Shown: one piece after another, positions 27,109 to 35,036 of the stretch
Numbering within the stretch: position 1 is the first letter of the stretch
Layout of the letters: each line of letters starts with the position of its first letter
DNA from: Chitinophaga pinensis
Lineage (GTDB): Bacteria > Bacteroidota > Bacteroidia > Chitinophagales > Chitinophagaceae
Assembly: GCA_902167325.1 (NCBI GenBank)
Contig: LR632930.1
Coordinates: forward strand, 1,488,001 to 1,552,000
Reading direction: 5' to 3'
DNA: 64,000 nucleotides
Program-made: the position numbers and the translations under genes
The notes under the pieces: generated by a model
Databases searched by the model: none
What the model saw: only the letters and a program-made list of their open reading frames with translations
What the model was told of the DNA's origin: nothing

Positions 27109-28080
27109 TTATTCTCCTTTCTCTGCATTCGCTTTTATATGCCGCAGCACTCTTCCATGGATCTCGTGAATGATATAATTACTCCAAGGTCTCCAGTAGA
27201 AAGCCGGACGGATATTATGATAGTACCATGTTGTGCCTTCGAGCAAAGTATTCCCATTAGGCAATGCAGTTAATTTGAACTGTCCACTTTTAGAGACGAA
27301 ATAATCATGTAAATGTGGAGCATCCACATCCCAAAAGCTCAGCTCTTTCATGGGAGCCGGCTGTTCAAGAACATCAAATTTCAGCAGATGTGGCGGGTCC
27401 CAGGTAGTAACAGGCTCTACAAAGCTTCCTGTAGTGAAGTTGCAATGCCTGATAGCACCAATCCCTTCACCTTCGATCTTTGCATTGATCGGATAAGCAA
27501 TGCCTGTTTTGAAAAGGAGCTCCGCAGGCTCATCGAGTTGAGGGAATGCAATAACGTTCTTCCATACCGTTTGAGGGGAGGCATTGATCTCGATGGAGGT
27601 TGCCACTGCATTCAATTCGAGAGGCGTATCTTTTTCAATAAATGAAATGAGCGGAATGCTGCCCGCCAGGATGATTATTAAAGTGGGGGTTTTGCCCGGT
27701 TGCTTATTGATCATCCAATATCCAAGGGTGCTTCCCATCCATATCAGCGGTAGTGCAATCGGGGCAGCCATCGCAATACAGATCAGGCCCTCCATGGCAA
27801 AAAGAAACAGTCCTGCTGCGTATACTAAAAGCGTAATAAAGCCCAGCTTCCACGACAAACTGTAGCTTATCCTTTTTTGGTTACTATAACCATATAACGT
27901 TGCGGTGCCGAAACCCATAAAGAAAGGAAGCACCAAAAACAGTGCAAGACCATAATCCTCCAACAAATAGAATATGACTGCTGTAAGTAGCCAGGAAACA
28001 ATTGTGATCATACTTACTGCAATCCATTTGCGGTTTTGGGGGGCCATAGGTGGGATGGTTTCATCCGGTAGCTGTTCCAT
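27109..28080 (-). CDS. Membrane protein with C-terminal SRPBCC domain
   Basis: A 323-residue protein. The first 150 residues hold four or five membrane helices (for example IAVSMITIVSWLLTAVIFYLL and ALFLVLPFFMGFGTATLYG). The rest is a polyketide-cyclase/START-like SRPBCC fold (TSIEINASPQTVWKNVIAFPQLDEP...). Similar fusions are common in Chitinophagaceae with no known role. A lipid-like ligand is plausible from the fold. It is on the same strand as the lipoprotein gene, with a hairpin between them. Confidence 0.75.
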   Translation of the reverse strand: MEQLPDETIPPMAPQNRKWIAVSMITIVSWLLTAVIFYLLEDYGLALFLVLPFFMGFGTATLYGYSNQKRISYSLSWKLGFITLLVYAAGLFLFAMEGLICIAMAAPIALPLIWMGSTLGYWMINKQPGKTPTLIIILAGSIPLISFIEKDTPLELNAVATSIEINASPQTVWKNVIAFPQLDEPAELLFKTGIAYPINAKIEGEGIGAIRHCNFTTGSFVEPVTTWDPPHLLKFDVLEQPAPMKELSFWDVDAPHLHDYFVSKSGQFKLTALPNGNTLLEGTTWYYHNIRPAFYWRPWSNYIIHEIHGRVLRHIKANAEKGE

Positions 28081-28108
28081 AAAATAAATATACGGAAATC
28101 AAAACACT

Positions 28109-28131
28109 GAAGGCGCCGGTTTTACCAGCGC
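28109..28131 (-). terminator. Hairpin, probable terminator of the duplicated-domain lipoprotein gene
   Basis: The stem GAAGGCGC/GCGCCTTC (8 bp) has an inner GGT/ACC. It lies about 65 bp past the stop at 28197 and is followed on the minus strand by a modest T-rich stretch (GTTTTGATTT). Confidence 0.55.
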
Positions 28132-28196
28132 CTTCTCAAATTATTTGTGTTCTTGTCAGACGAGTTTTTCAGTATACTGTTTTATACTCATTGAGG

Positions 28197-28928
28197 TCAG
28201 TACCGGTGCGTTAACCGGTATACAAATCGTTCAGGCTCGCCTATCACGCCGGCTGCCGCCATCCTGTTTTTAAGCAGATCTGATTTCCAGTAGGCATTGG
28301 CTTTTGCAGTATCTTTTATTGCAGTTACCACTACTACTTTATGATTATCGTCCACATCGTGGCCATAAGCCCTTACCGAGATACCATTTTCCAGCCTTTG
28401 CTGATTGCCTTCTTCAAACGATTTCTTCCAGGTGTCCCAATCTTTGACTTGAAATGTGGCCCTGGACCGAATGTCTGTATCAACAGCGCCGGTGTCTCTG
28501 AAAGTGACCGTCACAAAACTAAAAGAAGGAGCGCCTAAAACACCTCCTTTTTGCATTGCCTTTTTCAGGCTGGGTTCATTGGCAAATGTTTTGGCTTTAG
28601 CCATGTCATCTACTTTCACTCCTACAAGTACGATATTAGAATCATTTAGGGCACGACCTATAATATAACTGTGTATTTGATTGACCAATCGTAAGGAATC
28701 GTGCTCGTCGTAGGAGATTTTCCATTTTGCAAAGTTGGCTACTTTGTGTGTAGCCAGCATCATACTTAGCGGGACGGTGGTGGTAGTGTTTGCTACAGGC
28801 GTAACATTAGCAGTATTACTATCAATGTCTGTTGTGGTGTCGGCTTTTTTACGTCCTTCTCCACAAGATGTCAGGAATAACGCAGCAATTGCATAAACGA
28901 GCAAACAGGTGAATCTTAACTGGTTCAT
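28197..28928 (-). CDS. Lipoprotein with two duplicated dimeric alpha/beta-barrel-like domains
   Basis: A 243-residue lipoprotein with lipobox LTSC and a Thr/Asn-rich linker. Two similar domains of about 90 residues follow: ATHKVANFAKWKISYDEHDSL... and RATFQVKDWDTWKKSFEEGNQ.... Each starts with a strand and a W-x-x-S/F helix and ends with a Gly-Ala/Glu-P turn (GGVLGAP, AGVIGEP) before a last strand. The layout resembles ABM-type dimeric alpha/beta barrels, here joined in one chain. The ATG at 28928 is chosen because the signal peptide starts there; an ATG at 28946 is in frame. Function unknown. Confidence 0.75.
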   Translation of the reverse strand: MNQLRFTCLLVYAIAALFLTSCGEGRKKADTTTDIDSNTANVTPVANTTTTVPLSMMLATHKVANFAKWKISYDEHDSLRLVNQIHSYIIGRALNDSNIVLVGVKVDDMAKAKTFANEPSLKKAMQKGGVLGAPSFSFVTVTFRDTGAVDTDIRSRATFQVKDWDTWKKSFEEGNQQRLENGISVRAYGHDVDDNHKVVVVTAIKDTAKANAYWKSDLLKNRMAAAGVIGEPERFVYRLTHRY

Positions 28929-29038
28929 TGATTTTGGATTTAACAATTAAGAAATATGAGGATCGTGGAAGAATTAGTTGAGATAGCGGTTTAACAAAGG
29001 TAGATCATATTATCAAGCTGGCTGAAACTCATTTTAAT

Positions 29039-29070
29039 AACAAAAGGTGTCCGAGTGAACACCTTTTGTT
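29039..29070 (-). terminator. Hairpin just outside the left att site, probable ancestral terminator of tRNA-Arg
   Basis: A perfect 12-bp stem (AACAAAAGGTGT, 29039-29050, with ACACCTTTTGTT, 29059-29070) lies 2 bp outside attL. If the island were excised, this hairpin would lie directly after the tRNA-Arg 3' end on the minus strand. It is inferred to be the original tRNA terminator. Confidence 0.65.
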
Positions 29071-29072
29071 GA

Positions 29073-29089
29073 TTTGTAGCCCGGACAAG
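29073..29089. repeat. attL, 17-bp direct repeat
   Basis: TTTGTAGCCCGGACAAG, identical to 38456-38472. It is the duplicated 3' end of tRNA-Arg (T-arm and acceptor strand). Confidence 0.9.
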
Positions 29090-29150
29090 GTTACTTTTGA
29101 ATTTTATAATATATTGAAATACAGTTTGTTGTATTGGCGTTTCAACACTT

Positions 29151-29168
29151 GGGGTACACATAGGGGTA
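29151..29168. promoter_or_regulatory. Candidate integrase arm-type sites, left end
   Basis: GGGGTA occurs at 29151 (as GGGGTACAC) and again at 29163, 12 bp apart, 62 bp inside attL. The same pair with the same spacing and orientation is present near the right end (38325-38344). Confidence 0.5.
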
Positions 29169-29240
29169 AGAATTTGTGAAAAATGTTGAAAATGACAATT
29201 CAATAACGGAATGGCTTACACTTTAATCATTAACGAGTTC

Positions 29241-29271
29241 TTGACACGTCAGCGTGAAGAGTATCTATAAT
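29241..29271 (+). promoter_or_regulatory. Possible promoter of the island lipoprotein gene
   Basis: TTGACA (29241-29246), 19 bp, TATAAT (29266-29271): an exact match to the proteobacterial sigma-70 boxes with slightly long spacing. It is about 28 bp before the ATG at 29299. Bacteroidota promoters usually differ, so this may reflect a broad-host origin or chance. Confidence 0.35.
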
Positions 29272-29298
29272 GTTGATAGCTGTAAAGCAAACCAAACT

Positions 29299-29844
29299 AT
29301 GAAATACGTTAATCTCATGCTTGCCGTGGCTTTTCTGGCAAGTTGCGCCCCTGGTAGGAAGATTGTAAAACAGAATTACCCTACTCCCTTTGAATTTTCC
29401 GTTGTGGATTCGCTTCCCGCAACTAAGGATCAACTTTATGTAAAGGCGTTTGAATGGATCTCCCGGTCTTATGGGAGTGCCAAAGCGGTAGTTGATATGC
29501 ATGATAAGGAGGCGGGTAAAATCATTGGGAAGGCAATTATTGACTATAAGGAATACCCCTATGGAGAAGTGCAATACCTTATATCGGTTGATGTTCGGGA
29601 TGGAAAGTACCGGTGTATCTTATCCAATTTCGTACATAACCCCAAGGTTTCCGTTACGAGGTACGGAAATATGCCGGGCGTCAAATATGGGGAATTGGGG
29701 CAGGAAAAAGTTATCAGAAAGTCTGACTCCGGAAGCAAGTTTGAGGATAAGAGTTTTTACGGGCTGAAAAACTATGTGATGGACTACAGTAAGGTATTAT
29801 TAAGTTCCATGAAGGAAAAAATGGAGACAATGGACACGTTTTAG
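29299..29844 (+). CDS. DUF4468-like lipoprotein (island cargo)
   Basis: A 181-residue lipoprotein with lipobox FLASC shortly after the start. The body resembles the DUF4468/TBP-like fold seen in Bacteroidota: LPATKDQLYVKAFEWISRSYG, then KIIGKAIIDY and a YLISVDVRDGKYRCIL strand. The ATG at 29299 is chosen because the signal sequence (MKYVNLMLAVAFLASC) starts there; an upstream ATG at 29254 adds 15 residues. It is the first gene inside attL and has its own terminator. Its role in the element is unknown. Confidence 0.75.
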   Translation: MKYVNLMLAVAFLASCAPGRKIVKQNYPTPFEFSVVDSLPATKDQLYVKAFEWISRSYGSAKAVVDMHDKEAGKIIGKAIIDYKEYPYGEVQYLISVDVRDGKYRCILSNFVHNPKVSVTRYGNMPGVKYGELGQEKVIRKSDSGSKFEDKSFYGLKNYVMDYSKVLLSSMKEKMETMDTF

Positions 29845-29870
29845 TTTACATGCGAGAATATATCTGAATT

Positions 29871-29898
29871 GGGCAGGATATAAATCCCGCCCTTTTTT
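29871..29898 (+). terminator. Terminator after the DUF4468-like gene
   Basis: A stem GGGC-A-GGAT / ATCC-C-GCCC (one A-C mismatch) with loop ATAA is followed by six T residues. Confidence 0.8.
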
Positions 29899-29931
29899 AA
29901 TCCCCATTATATCCCAAAGCTAAGTAGTTAG

Positions 29932-30171
29932 TTATTTCTTAATGGATGGTGGTGAAAGGAAGAAAGTAACCTCACTATGGAAATGCGGGCTTTTGATTTG
30001 TTCTGTTGCATAACTCAGTGCATTTCCACAGAGGCATGGTTTAACATCGCCATCCATATGAATATTGATATAAACTGCTTTGATTTCACTGGATACCTCA
30101 CTTAGAATATCCATCATGCCTTCGAAGTACAGCATAAAAGCCTCATGGTTTTTTATTTTCAGGGGTTCCAT
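29932..30171 (-). CDS. Small hypothetical protein (79 aa), island cargo
   Basis: A 79-residue protein starting at the ATG at 30171 (MEPLKIKNHEAFMLYFEGMMD). The open frame extends further upstream, but that part overlaps the gene before it. No signal peptide or membrane helix. Two cysteines are close together in CLCGN. The first 28 bases overlap the end of the upstream gene, which implies translational coupling. I do not recognise a family. Confidence 0.5.
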   Translation of the reverse strand: MEPLKIKNHEAFMLYFEGMMDILSEVSSEIKAVYINIHMDGDVKPCLCGNALSYATEQIKSPHFHSEVTFFLSPPSIKK

Positions 30172-30526
30172 TGGTAAAGTTTTGGTTAAATAGATTGACG
30201 TGAGTTTTGATGTTTTGTATTTCGCTATTAAGGGTTTGAGCCTTCGCTTCAAGTGCTGAAATATCGATTTTAAACTCAGTTTCCAGAACATGTAAGTTCT
30301 GATTGACTATTCCTGTTAGGAGGCTGTAAGCAACTTTATGAATTGTTTCCCGTTCATATTTTTTGATCTCCTTTGAAGATTTGAGGTTTTTATCGAAAGT
30401 CATATAACTCCAGCCGAATTCCATGCAGATCTTCTCCTTAAATTCCCTGGAAAGATTACTTAATGATTGGAAATACTGGTACTGGGTGGACATGCATTGC
30501 CCAATCCGATGTTTAATTTCGGTCAT
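30143..30526 (-). CDS. Hypothetical coiled-coil protein (127 aa), island cargo
   Basis: A 127-residue, mostly helical protein. The middle (KSSKEIKKYERETIHKVAY) and C-terminal region (EAKAQTLNSEIQNIKTHV) look coiled-coil-forming. The C-terminus is short and polar (GTPENKKP). Its coding end overlaps the next gene by 29 bases, so the two form a pair. I do not recognise a family. Confidence 0.55.
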   Translation of the reverse strand: MTEIKHRIGQCMSTQYQYFQSLSNLSREFKEKICMEFGWSYMTFDKNLKSSKEIKKYERETIHKVAYSLLTGIVNQNLHVLETEFKIDISALEAKAQTLNSEIQNIKTHVNLFNQNFTNGTPENKKP

Positions 30527-30898
30527 TAGTTAGTGTTGAGGTGAGTAATCGAAGTGGAGGAAAGTGGTAGGGACGGGCATGAAAAATGGCGTGGGTTAGT
30601 CCCTACCTGTTCCCGATGGGCTACGACACCCAGACAACGAGATAAGAACGCCCACACCAGTATGATGCAGGCGATTTACCTTATTGCTCGTAGTCTTTGA
30701 AAGGTCGTAGTTTTCGGGTACGAGTGTAAAGCAAATGCGCTGTTATTATTTGTCAGACGCCAAAAATAAGCATCTAGGAAGAATTCATAGCCGTTAATTG
30801 AGTGATTTACTTAACCAAATATAGTGAAATAATACACAAACCACACATGTGTGGTTGATATTTTCTTCTGTTAAGACGTGCTTTACCTCAAAATTCGT
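30527..30898. promoter_or_regulatory. Divergent control region in the island with an 18-bp palindrome
   Basis: This 372-bp gap separates the small-protein pair (minus) from the XRE regulator (plus). GTAGGGAC (30567-30574) and GTCCCTAC (30599-30606) form an 8-bp inverted repeat. A perfect 18-bp palindrome, AACCACACATGTGTGGTT, lies at 30839-30856, 42 bp before the regulator's ATG. It is the likely operator of the regulator. No other gene is seen. Confidence 0.6.
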
Positions 30899-31141
30899 AT
30901 GAAGAGGAAGCCGCACGCATCAGAAATAGATCTCTATGTTATTGGAAAGGTTAAGGAATTAAGAGAGAAGGCGAACATGCGCCAGATTGATTTGTCTCAT
31001 CACCTGGGGCTTGCTGATAGCTTTGTTTCGAATGTGGAGAGTGAAAGCCAGCGGCATAAGTATAATATCCGGCACTTGAACGATCTGGCGAGGATCTTTG
31101 GTTGTTCCCCGAAGGATTTTTTGCCGGATGGGCCGATTTGA
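30899..31141 (+). CDS. XRE-family transcriptional regulator
   Basis: An 80-residue HTH_3 protein. The motif MRQIDLSHHLGLADSFVSNVES is a standard helix-turn-helix, followed by LNDLARIFGCSPKDFL. The start is the ATG at 30899; an upstream GTG at 30878 would add seven residues. A perfect palindrome 42 bp upstream is the probable autoregulatory site. The next gene follows after 15 bp, so the two are probably one operon, an arrangement common for toxin-antitoxin or element-control pairs. Confidence 0.85.
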   Translation: MKRKPHASEIDLYVIGKVKELREKANMRQIDLSHHLGLADSFVSNVESESQRHKYNIRHLNDLARIFGCSPKDFLPDGPI

Positions 31142-31156
31142 TTTTCTGTAGGCAAT

Positions 31157-32005
31157 ATGAATGACATTGCCCAAGACCTTAATAGACACAAATTGAAAAG
31201 TCACATTAAAGAACTAATGTCAAAGAATTTTGGGCCGGAAATGTATCCGGAGCTTAAAAAGGTTGGTGGTCTTGCCAATGCAATGAATAATGAATTTGAA
31301 CGATTAGGTTCATTATTACGGGTTGTCAATGATGAGACTATTAGGAAATTGCCTATGACATATGCAAGGGTAGAAAATGCTAGTAAGTTCTCCCAAATTT
31401 ATATTGCAGCAAAAGAAAAACTATACTTACCGGACTTTTGGAGAGATGGGGCTTGCCTTGCGCACGGGGCTACTGATAACATATCTGATTTAATAAAAGC
31501 GATTGATTATTGGTTGAATCAAGACATATCTACTCAGGATTTGGCCCTCCAATTTAGCTTTGTGAATCCTTCCGATAAGGCCGTGCATTTTGATAATAAC
31601 AAAGAAATTGAATACGCCTGGAATAACTTGGCAACAGAAGATGACGATAAAGGGCTAAAAGAGTTTATTGATGTTGCAAGTAAGAACGAAGTATTAAATA
31701 AGCTCTTCCCCTTTACAAGTTTATATACATTGTGTTTTAGCAAATGTACTGGTTATCCCTATGATTCAACGGGCTTACCCAATGTGACAATGATTGATAA
31801 TAGAAACTTCTGTCTACCTGGAGGTTTGCCAGAGAATGAAAAGATACAACACGAGAATTTGTCGTCGAAAGGTAGACTTTATCTGGTAACTATTGACAGG
31901 ACTCAAATAATTGGAAAAGGCGATGCAAATGAAGCCCTCAAAATGGTAATGGATAATTTACCAAATGACATAGGTCCGGCAAGGAAAGGAATCGCAATGG
32001 GTTGA
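31157..32005 (+). CDS. Unknown island cargo protein, weakly DUF6193-like
   Basis: A 282-residue cytosolic protein with no signal peptide or membrane helix. Its C-terminal half (LNKLFPFTSLYTLCFSKCTGYPY, then GPARKGIA) recalls the DUF6193 family as I remember it, in which LFPFTS...FSRCT and a GPA..G ending are typical; this could not be checked. The N-terminal half has a WRDGACLAHGAT segment. The gene follows the XRE regulator by 15 bp and is visibly more AT-rich than the chromosome. A toxin, defence or immunity role is possible from position only. Confidence 0.5.
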   Translation: MNDIAQDLNRHKLKSHIKELMSKNFGPEMYPELKKVGGLANAMNNEFERLGSLLRVVNDETIRKLPMTYARVENASKFSQIYIAAKEKLYLPDFWRDGACLAHGATDNISDLIKAIDYWLNQDISTQDLALQFSFVNPSDKAVHFDNNKEIEYAWNNLATEDDDKGLKEFIDVASKNEVLNKLFPFTSLYTLCFSKCTGYPYDSTGLPNVTMIDNRNFCLPGGLPENEKIQHENLSSKGRLYLVTIDRTQIIGKGDANEALKMVMDNLPNDIGPARKGIAMG

Positions 32006-32025
32006 CTAACATAATATCTGGAAGT

Positions 32026-33297
32026 CTATGTTGTCGAATTAGAGGGTATCCAGGCAGACAAACCTTTTAAACCGGTATTAAAGTAACAGGTTTCGGGCGA
32101 CCTGCTAAAAAATGATGATATATGTTGAAACTGTTGGAGGTTTTCAATGATAAGGGGATTCCCGTCCTTGCCAAACAGTAAGTCAATGTATCGGCCATCA
32201 GTACAGCGAAAGGTGTGGATATCAAATTTTGGCAAGATTGCAGTACATATCAAAGATTCGATAATCAGGGATTCGATGCCTACTTTCAATATAAGATTCG
32301 GATCTTCTATGAAGTAGTGGCTTCGAAACTGAGCCAAGGAATACTTGGTTACAAAATCACGCAAATCTAACCCCATGCGCTTTTCATGCAATGTTGTTCG
32401 TATTTCCAAATAATCTGACACGGTAACGCGCGCATAAGAGCTTATTTCCTTTGCCTTTTCGCTCCACAGATTAAACGCCCTTCCATCCTTTGATATGTCA
32501 GGAAACACGACAACATCCCGATTTTTCAGGGCTTTACACCGCTCTTTTGTCAAGTAAGACAGGCTTCCCGAAGCCAGCCAAACGAATTCCGGTAGGTAAG
32601 CACTGGCAACAATGGCCGTTGCTGGCGCTTCAACAATTGCCACGGGCTTAGTTGGTTCTAATTTCAAAAGGTGTTCCCCAAAAAGGCAGTTTATCCGTGT
32701 ACCGGAATATTCCAGGTAAGACTGTAGCCATAAAGGGGCCGGTTGTGCTTTGTCTTTATATTCTCGATCTAAAACACAGTGAATCCAAGTCGTGCAGCTC
32801 CGTTGCTCATCGTCCGGGCCTTCAATTTTGGCAGTATGGCCGTCATGGTTGAATAGCTTCACTTGTCCACATCGAATGCGGCCGTGATAATCAATAAACC
32901 AGAATACAGTTGCTCCAGCCCATTTATGTGAAGAAGTGCCAATGTAGTAGCGGGCAATCAATTGGTTAGCTTTTGTTAGCCCCAGTAGGTCAGAAAGGTA
33001 TAGGGCGAAGTTATTGCCTTCATACCTGCTCAGAGTTGCCCTCATTTCCTCTAAAGGGATATCCGGTGGGGGCTGGATGGGCTGGTTATTGGAGGAGTTC
33101 TTGAATTCGACACCTGTAACCGGTTGAGAGGGGATAAGGAAGTAGCCGCAATTCACCTCCCGGTCGCAACGGCCGAATTGCTCATCCGCTAATTTCCCGG
33201 TAGAAGTATCTATGAATCTAACGAACCGCATTTTTCCGCAGGATGGACAAATGTATTTCTTTGAGGAGCGATCCAGCTGATACCGGTAATCTTTCAT
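32026..33297 (-). CDS. DUF6371/Toprim-like DNA replication protein of mobile elements
   Basis: A 423-residue protein found on Bacteroidota mobile elements. The N-terminus has a zinc-ribbon-like motif (CPSCGKMRF, then GRCDREVNCGY). The central part resembles a Toprim fold (AIVEAPATAIVASAYLPEFVWLASGS, then VVVFPDIS). This suits a primase-type role in replicating the element together with the upstream P4-type primase gene. It lies 86 bp downstream of that gene, with a long hairpin between. The family name is from memory of its domain pattern. Confidence 0.7.
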   Translation of the reverse strand: MKDYRYQLDRSSKKYICPSCGKMRFVRFIDTSTGKLADEQFGRCDREVNCGYFLIPSQPVTGVEFKNSSNNQPIQPPPDIPLEEMRATLSRYEGNNFALYLSDLLGLTKANQLIARYYIGTSSHKWAGATVFWFIDYHGRIRCGQVKLFNHDGHTAKIEGPDDEQRSCTTWIHCVLDREYKDKAQPAPLWLQSYLEYSGTRINCLFGEHLLKLEPTKPVAIVEAPATAIVASAYLPEFVWLASGSLSYLTKERCKALKNRDVVVFPDISKDGRAFNLWSEKAKEISSYARVTVSDYLEIRTTLHEKRMGLDLRDFVTKYSLAQFRSHYFIEDPNLILKVGIESLIIESLICTAILPKFDIHTFRCTDGRYIDLLFGKDGNPLIIENLQQFQHISSFFSRSPETCYFNTGLKGLSAWIPSNSTT

Positions 33298-33317
33298 GAA
33301 ATTGTTTTTTCTGGAAC

Positions 33318-33367
33318 TTCACTTGCTGCACGAAATACACCAAAGTGTAGAAGGTGCAGCAAGTGAA
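33318..33367. other. Long hairpin between the two replication genes
   Basis: A perfect 14-bp stem (TTCACTTGCTGCAC, 33318-33331, with GTGCAGCAAGTGAA, 33354-33367) encloses a second stem TACAC/GTGTA (33336-33340 and 33345-33349, loop CAAA). No T-run follows on either strand, so it is not a simple terminator. It could be a replication or priming site, an attenuator or an RNA-processing site. Confidence 0.6.
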
Positions 33368-33383
33368 AGGGTAAAACAAACTT

Positions 33384-35033
33384 TTAAATATTCTTAACTA
33401 GGAATACCACATTCCCAACATTCCGACGTAAAACGACATATCCTGACTTAGTTAGCCGCTGTGAAAAGTTGACCTTATTAACAGGATGAAACCCTCCTTC
33501 GGTTAGACAATATTGGCGGTAGTCCTGGTATAAGCTTTTCAATGGCATGAATTGATCGGGTGATGGTAAATAATCACCATCATGAAGGAACATTTTCACA
33601 CTATCGGATTGTTCTTTATACTGCTCCAGTTGAAGCCGGGCGGCTTCACAAGGTGAAAACTGCCGGGTAGTAAGTAATCGGTTCAGTCCTTCTAATACCC
33701 AATTAAATACTCCGGAAAGCTCGGTTTCTATTATCCTACGGGAAAGGGTTTTGTCCTGCTGACCTTCAGGAATCGAAACGTCAAAGGGGATGATAAGAAA
33801 CCGGCGAAAATAAGCATGGGTGTGTTCCACTTCCCTGGGCAACTCATTACAGTTGAAAATCAGTTTAGCATAATCCCGAAGGATGAAAGGAGGTGCATAT
33901 GGCAAGCGTGCTTCAATGGGTTCACCGGAAACCAGCTGTTTGAAAAAGGAGGTTTCTAACTTACCATTAATCTCAGAAGCATAGTTTACCAACATGTTGC
34001 CAATTTGCGCCCGGTAATACCCAGTTTCGCTGGTTAGGTTCATTAGGGAATAGTTGGACACATTGGCCGAGCCTCCCAGTAGGGCATTCATTACTTCAAA
34101 GAAGACAGATTTACCATTTGCGCCGCTGCCATATAGCAGCAGCGCCTTTTCCAGCTTTAGAATGCCAGGAGGAATAAAAACGTAACCCAAGAACTCAGCC
34201 AATACCTGTTGACGCTCCGGATCTGGTAATACCTGGGACAAATACCGTTTGAACAATGGAGCCTGGGCGCTGGGATCATAAGCAAATGGTAGCTGGTAGG
34301 TAAGGAAATCTTCCCGCCGGAATTCCCTTAGTTTGGCCCCGTTGTCCATGATTTGGAATGTACCGTTCGCCATGTTGACACATACTCTGTCACGGCGGTG
34401 GTCTGGTGCTGGGAGTGCGGCAGATGCCTGGAACTGCTTAAACAGATTCTCTTTAAACAGGAAGAAGCGGGAAGTGTATTTGTCTATACCTTGTTTCTCT
34501 GCCACTTTACCCAGGAATGAACAGAGTTCTTCTTCTCCCAGCAGGCACCAATACGCCCCATTATAGAGGTAGAGAAATTGAAGATGCTTACAGATACCGA
34601 ATTGATAGTCGAGGGCAAGTGTAAGCAGCTCTTCAATAGATGTTACCAGGTAATGCGCTTGCTTTAGCTTGAACTTCTTCAGCTGGTTTTGCAGGGCGGT
34701 TCGCCTTTCCTGGACGGTTTCTGGAATTTCCCCCTTTTCTGCCTGTACCTTAATTGCCTTTAGCTCTACTGATATTTCAGCGGCTTCCGGGTAGGCTTTA
34801 AGTAAGAAATCAATCGGTTCAATCTTCTCCAATAGTAAGGCCAGCACCTTTTTATGTGGTAAATGTCCAGTTCTTTTCAGCAGCTCTTCTGTATGGGCAA
34901 TTATGCCTTCAGGAGTAATGCCATCTTTTCTTGGAGTTCCGAAAACTAATGTATCCTGCTTTGAAAAATCTGGTTCAAAACTCATGTTTTTTAAAGGAGC
35001 TTTCATCATTTTTTCATTCACACTTTCCCGCAT
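33384..35033 (-). CDS. P4/D5-type primase-helicase
   Basis: A 549-residue replication protein. The C-terminal half is an SF3 helicase: Walker A GSGANGKS (within ALLLYGSGANGKSVFFEVMNA), and downstream LIFNCNELPREVEHTHAYFRRF, typical of D5/P4 proteins. The N-terminal third lacks an obvious archaeo-eukaryotic primase motif. The start at 35033 is 3 bp after the stop of the HTH gene, so the two are translationally linked. It supplies self-replication to the island, a trait of P4-like satellites and of some integrative elements. Confidence 0.88.
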   Translation of the reverse strand: MRESVNEKMMKAPLKNMSFEPDFSKQDTLVFGTPRKDGITPEGIIAHTEELLKRTGHLPHKKVLALLLEKIEPIDFLLKAYPEAAEISVELKAIKVQAEKGEIPETVQERRTALQNQLKKFKLKQAHYLVTSIEELLTLALDYQFGICKHLQFLYLYNGAYWCLLGEEELCSFLGKVAEKQGIDKYTSRFFLFKENLFKQFQASAALPAPDHRRDRVCVNMANGTFQIMDNGAKLREFRREDFLTYQLPFAYDPSAQAPLFKRYLSQVLPDPERQQVLAEFLGYVFIPPGILKLEKALLLYGSGANGKSVFFEVMNALLGGSANVSNYSLMNLTSETGYYRAQIGNMLVNYASEINGKLETSFFKQLVSGEPIEARLPYAPPFILRDYAKLIFNCNELPREVEHTHAYFRRFLIIPFDVSIPEGQQDKTLSRRIIETELSGVFNWVLEGLNRLLTTRQFSPCEAARLQLEQYKEQSDSVKMFLHDGDYLPSPDQFMPLKSLYQDYRQYCLTEGGFHPVNKVNFSQRLTKSGYVVLRRNVGNVVFLVKNI

Positions 35034-35036
35034 ACC

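Noticed and set aside
30878..30898. GTG start for the XRE regulator
   Set aside because: The seven residues it adds are not part of the fold, and an ATG lies at 30899.
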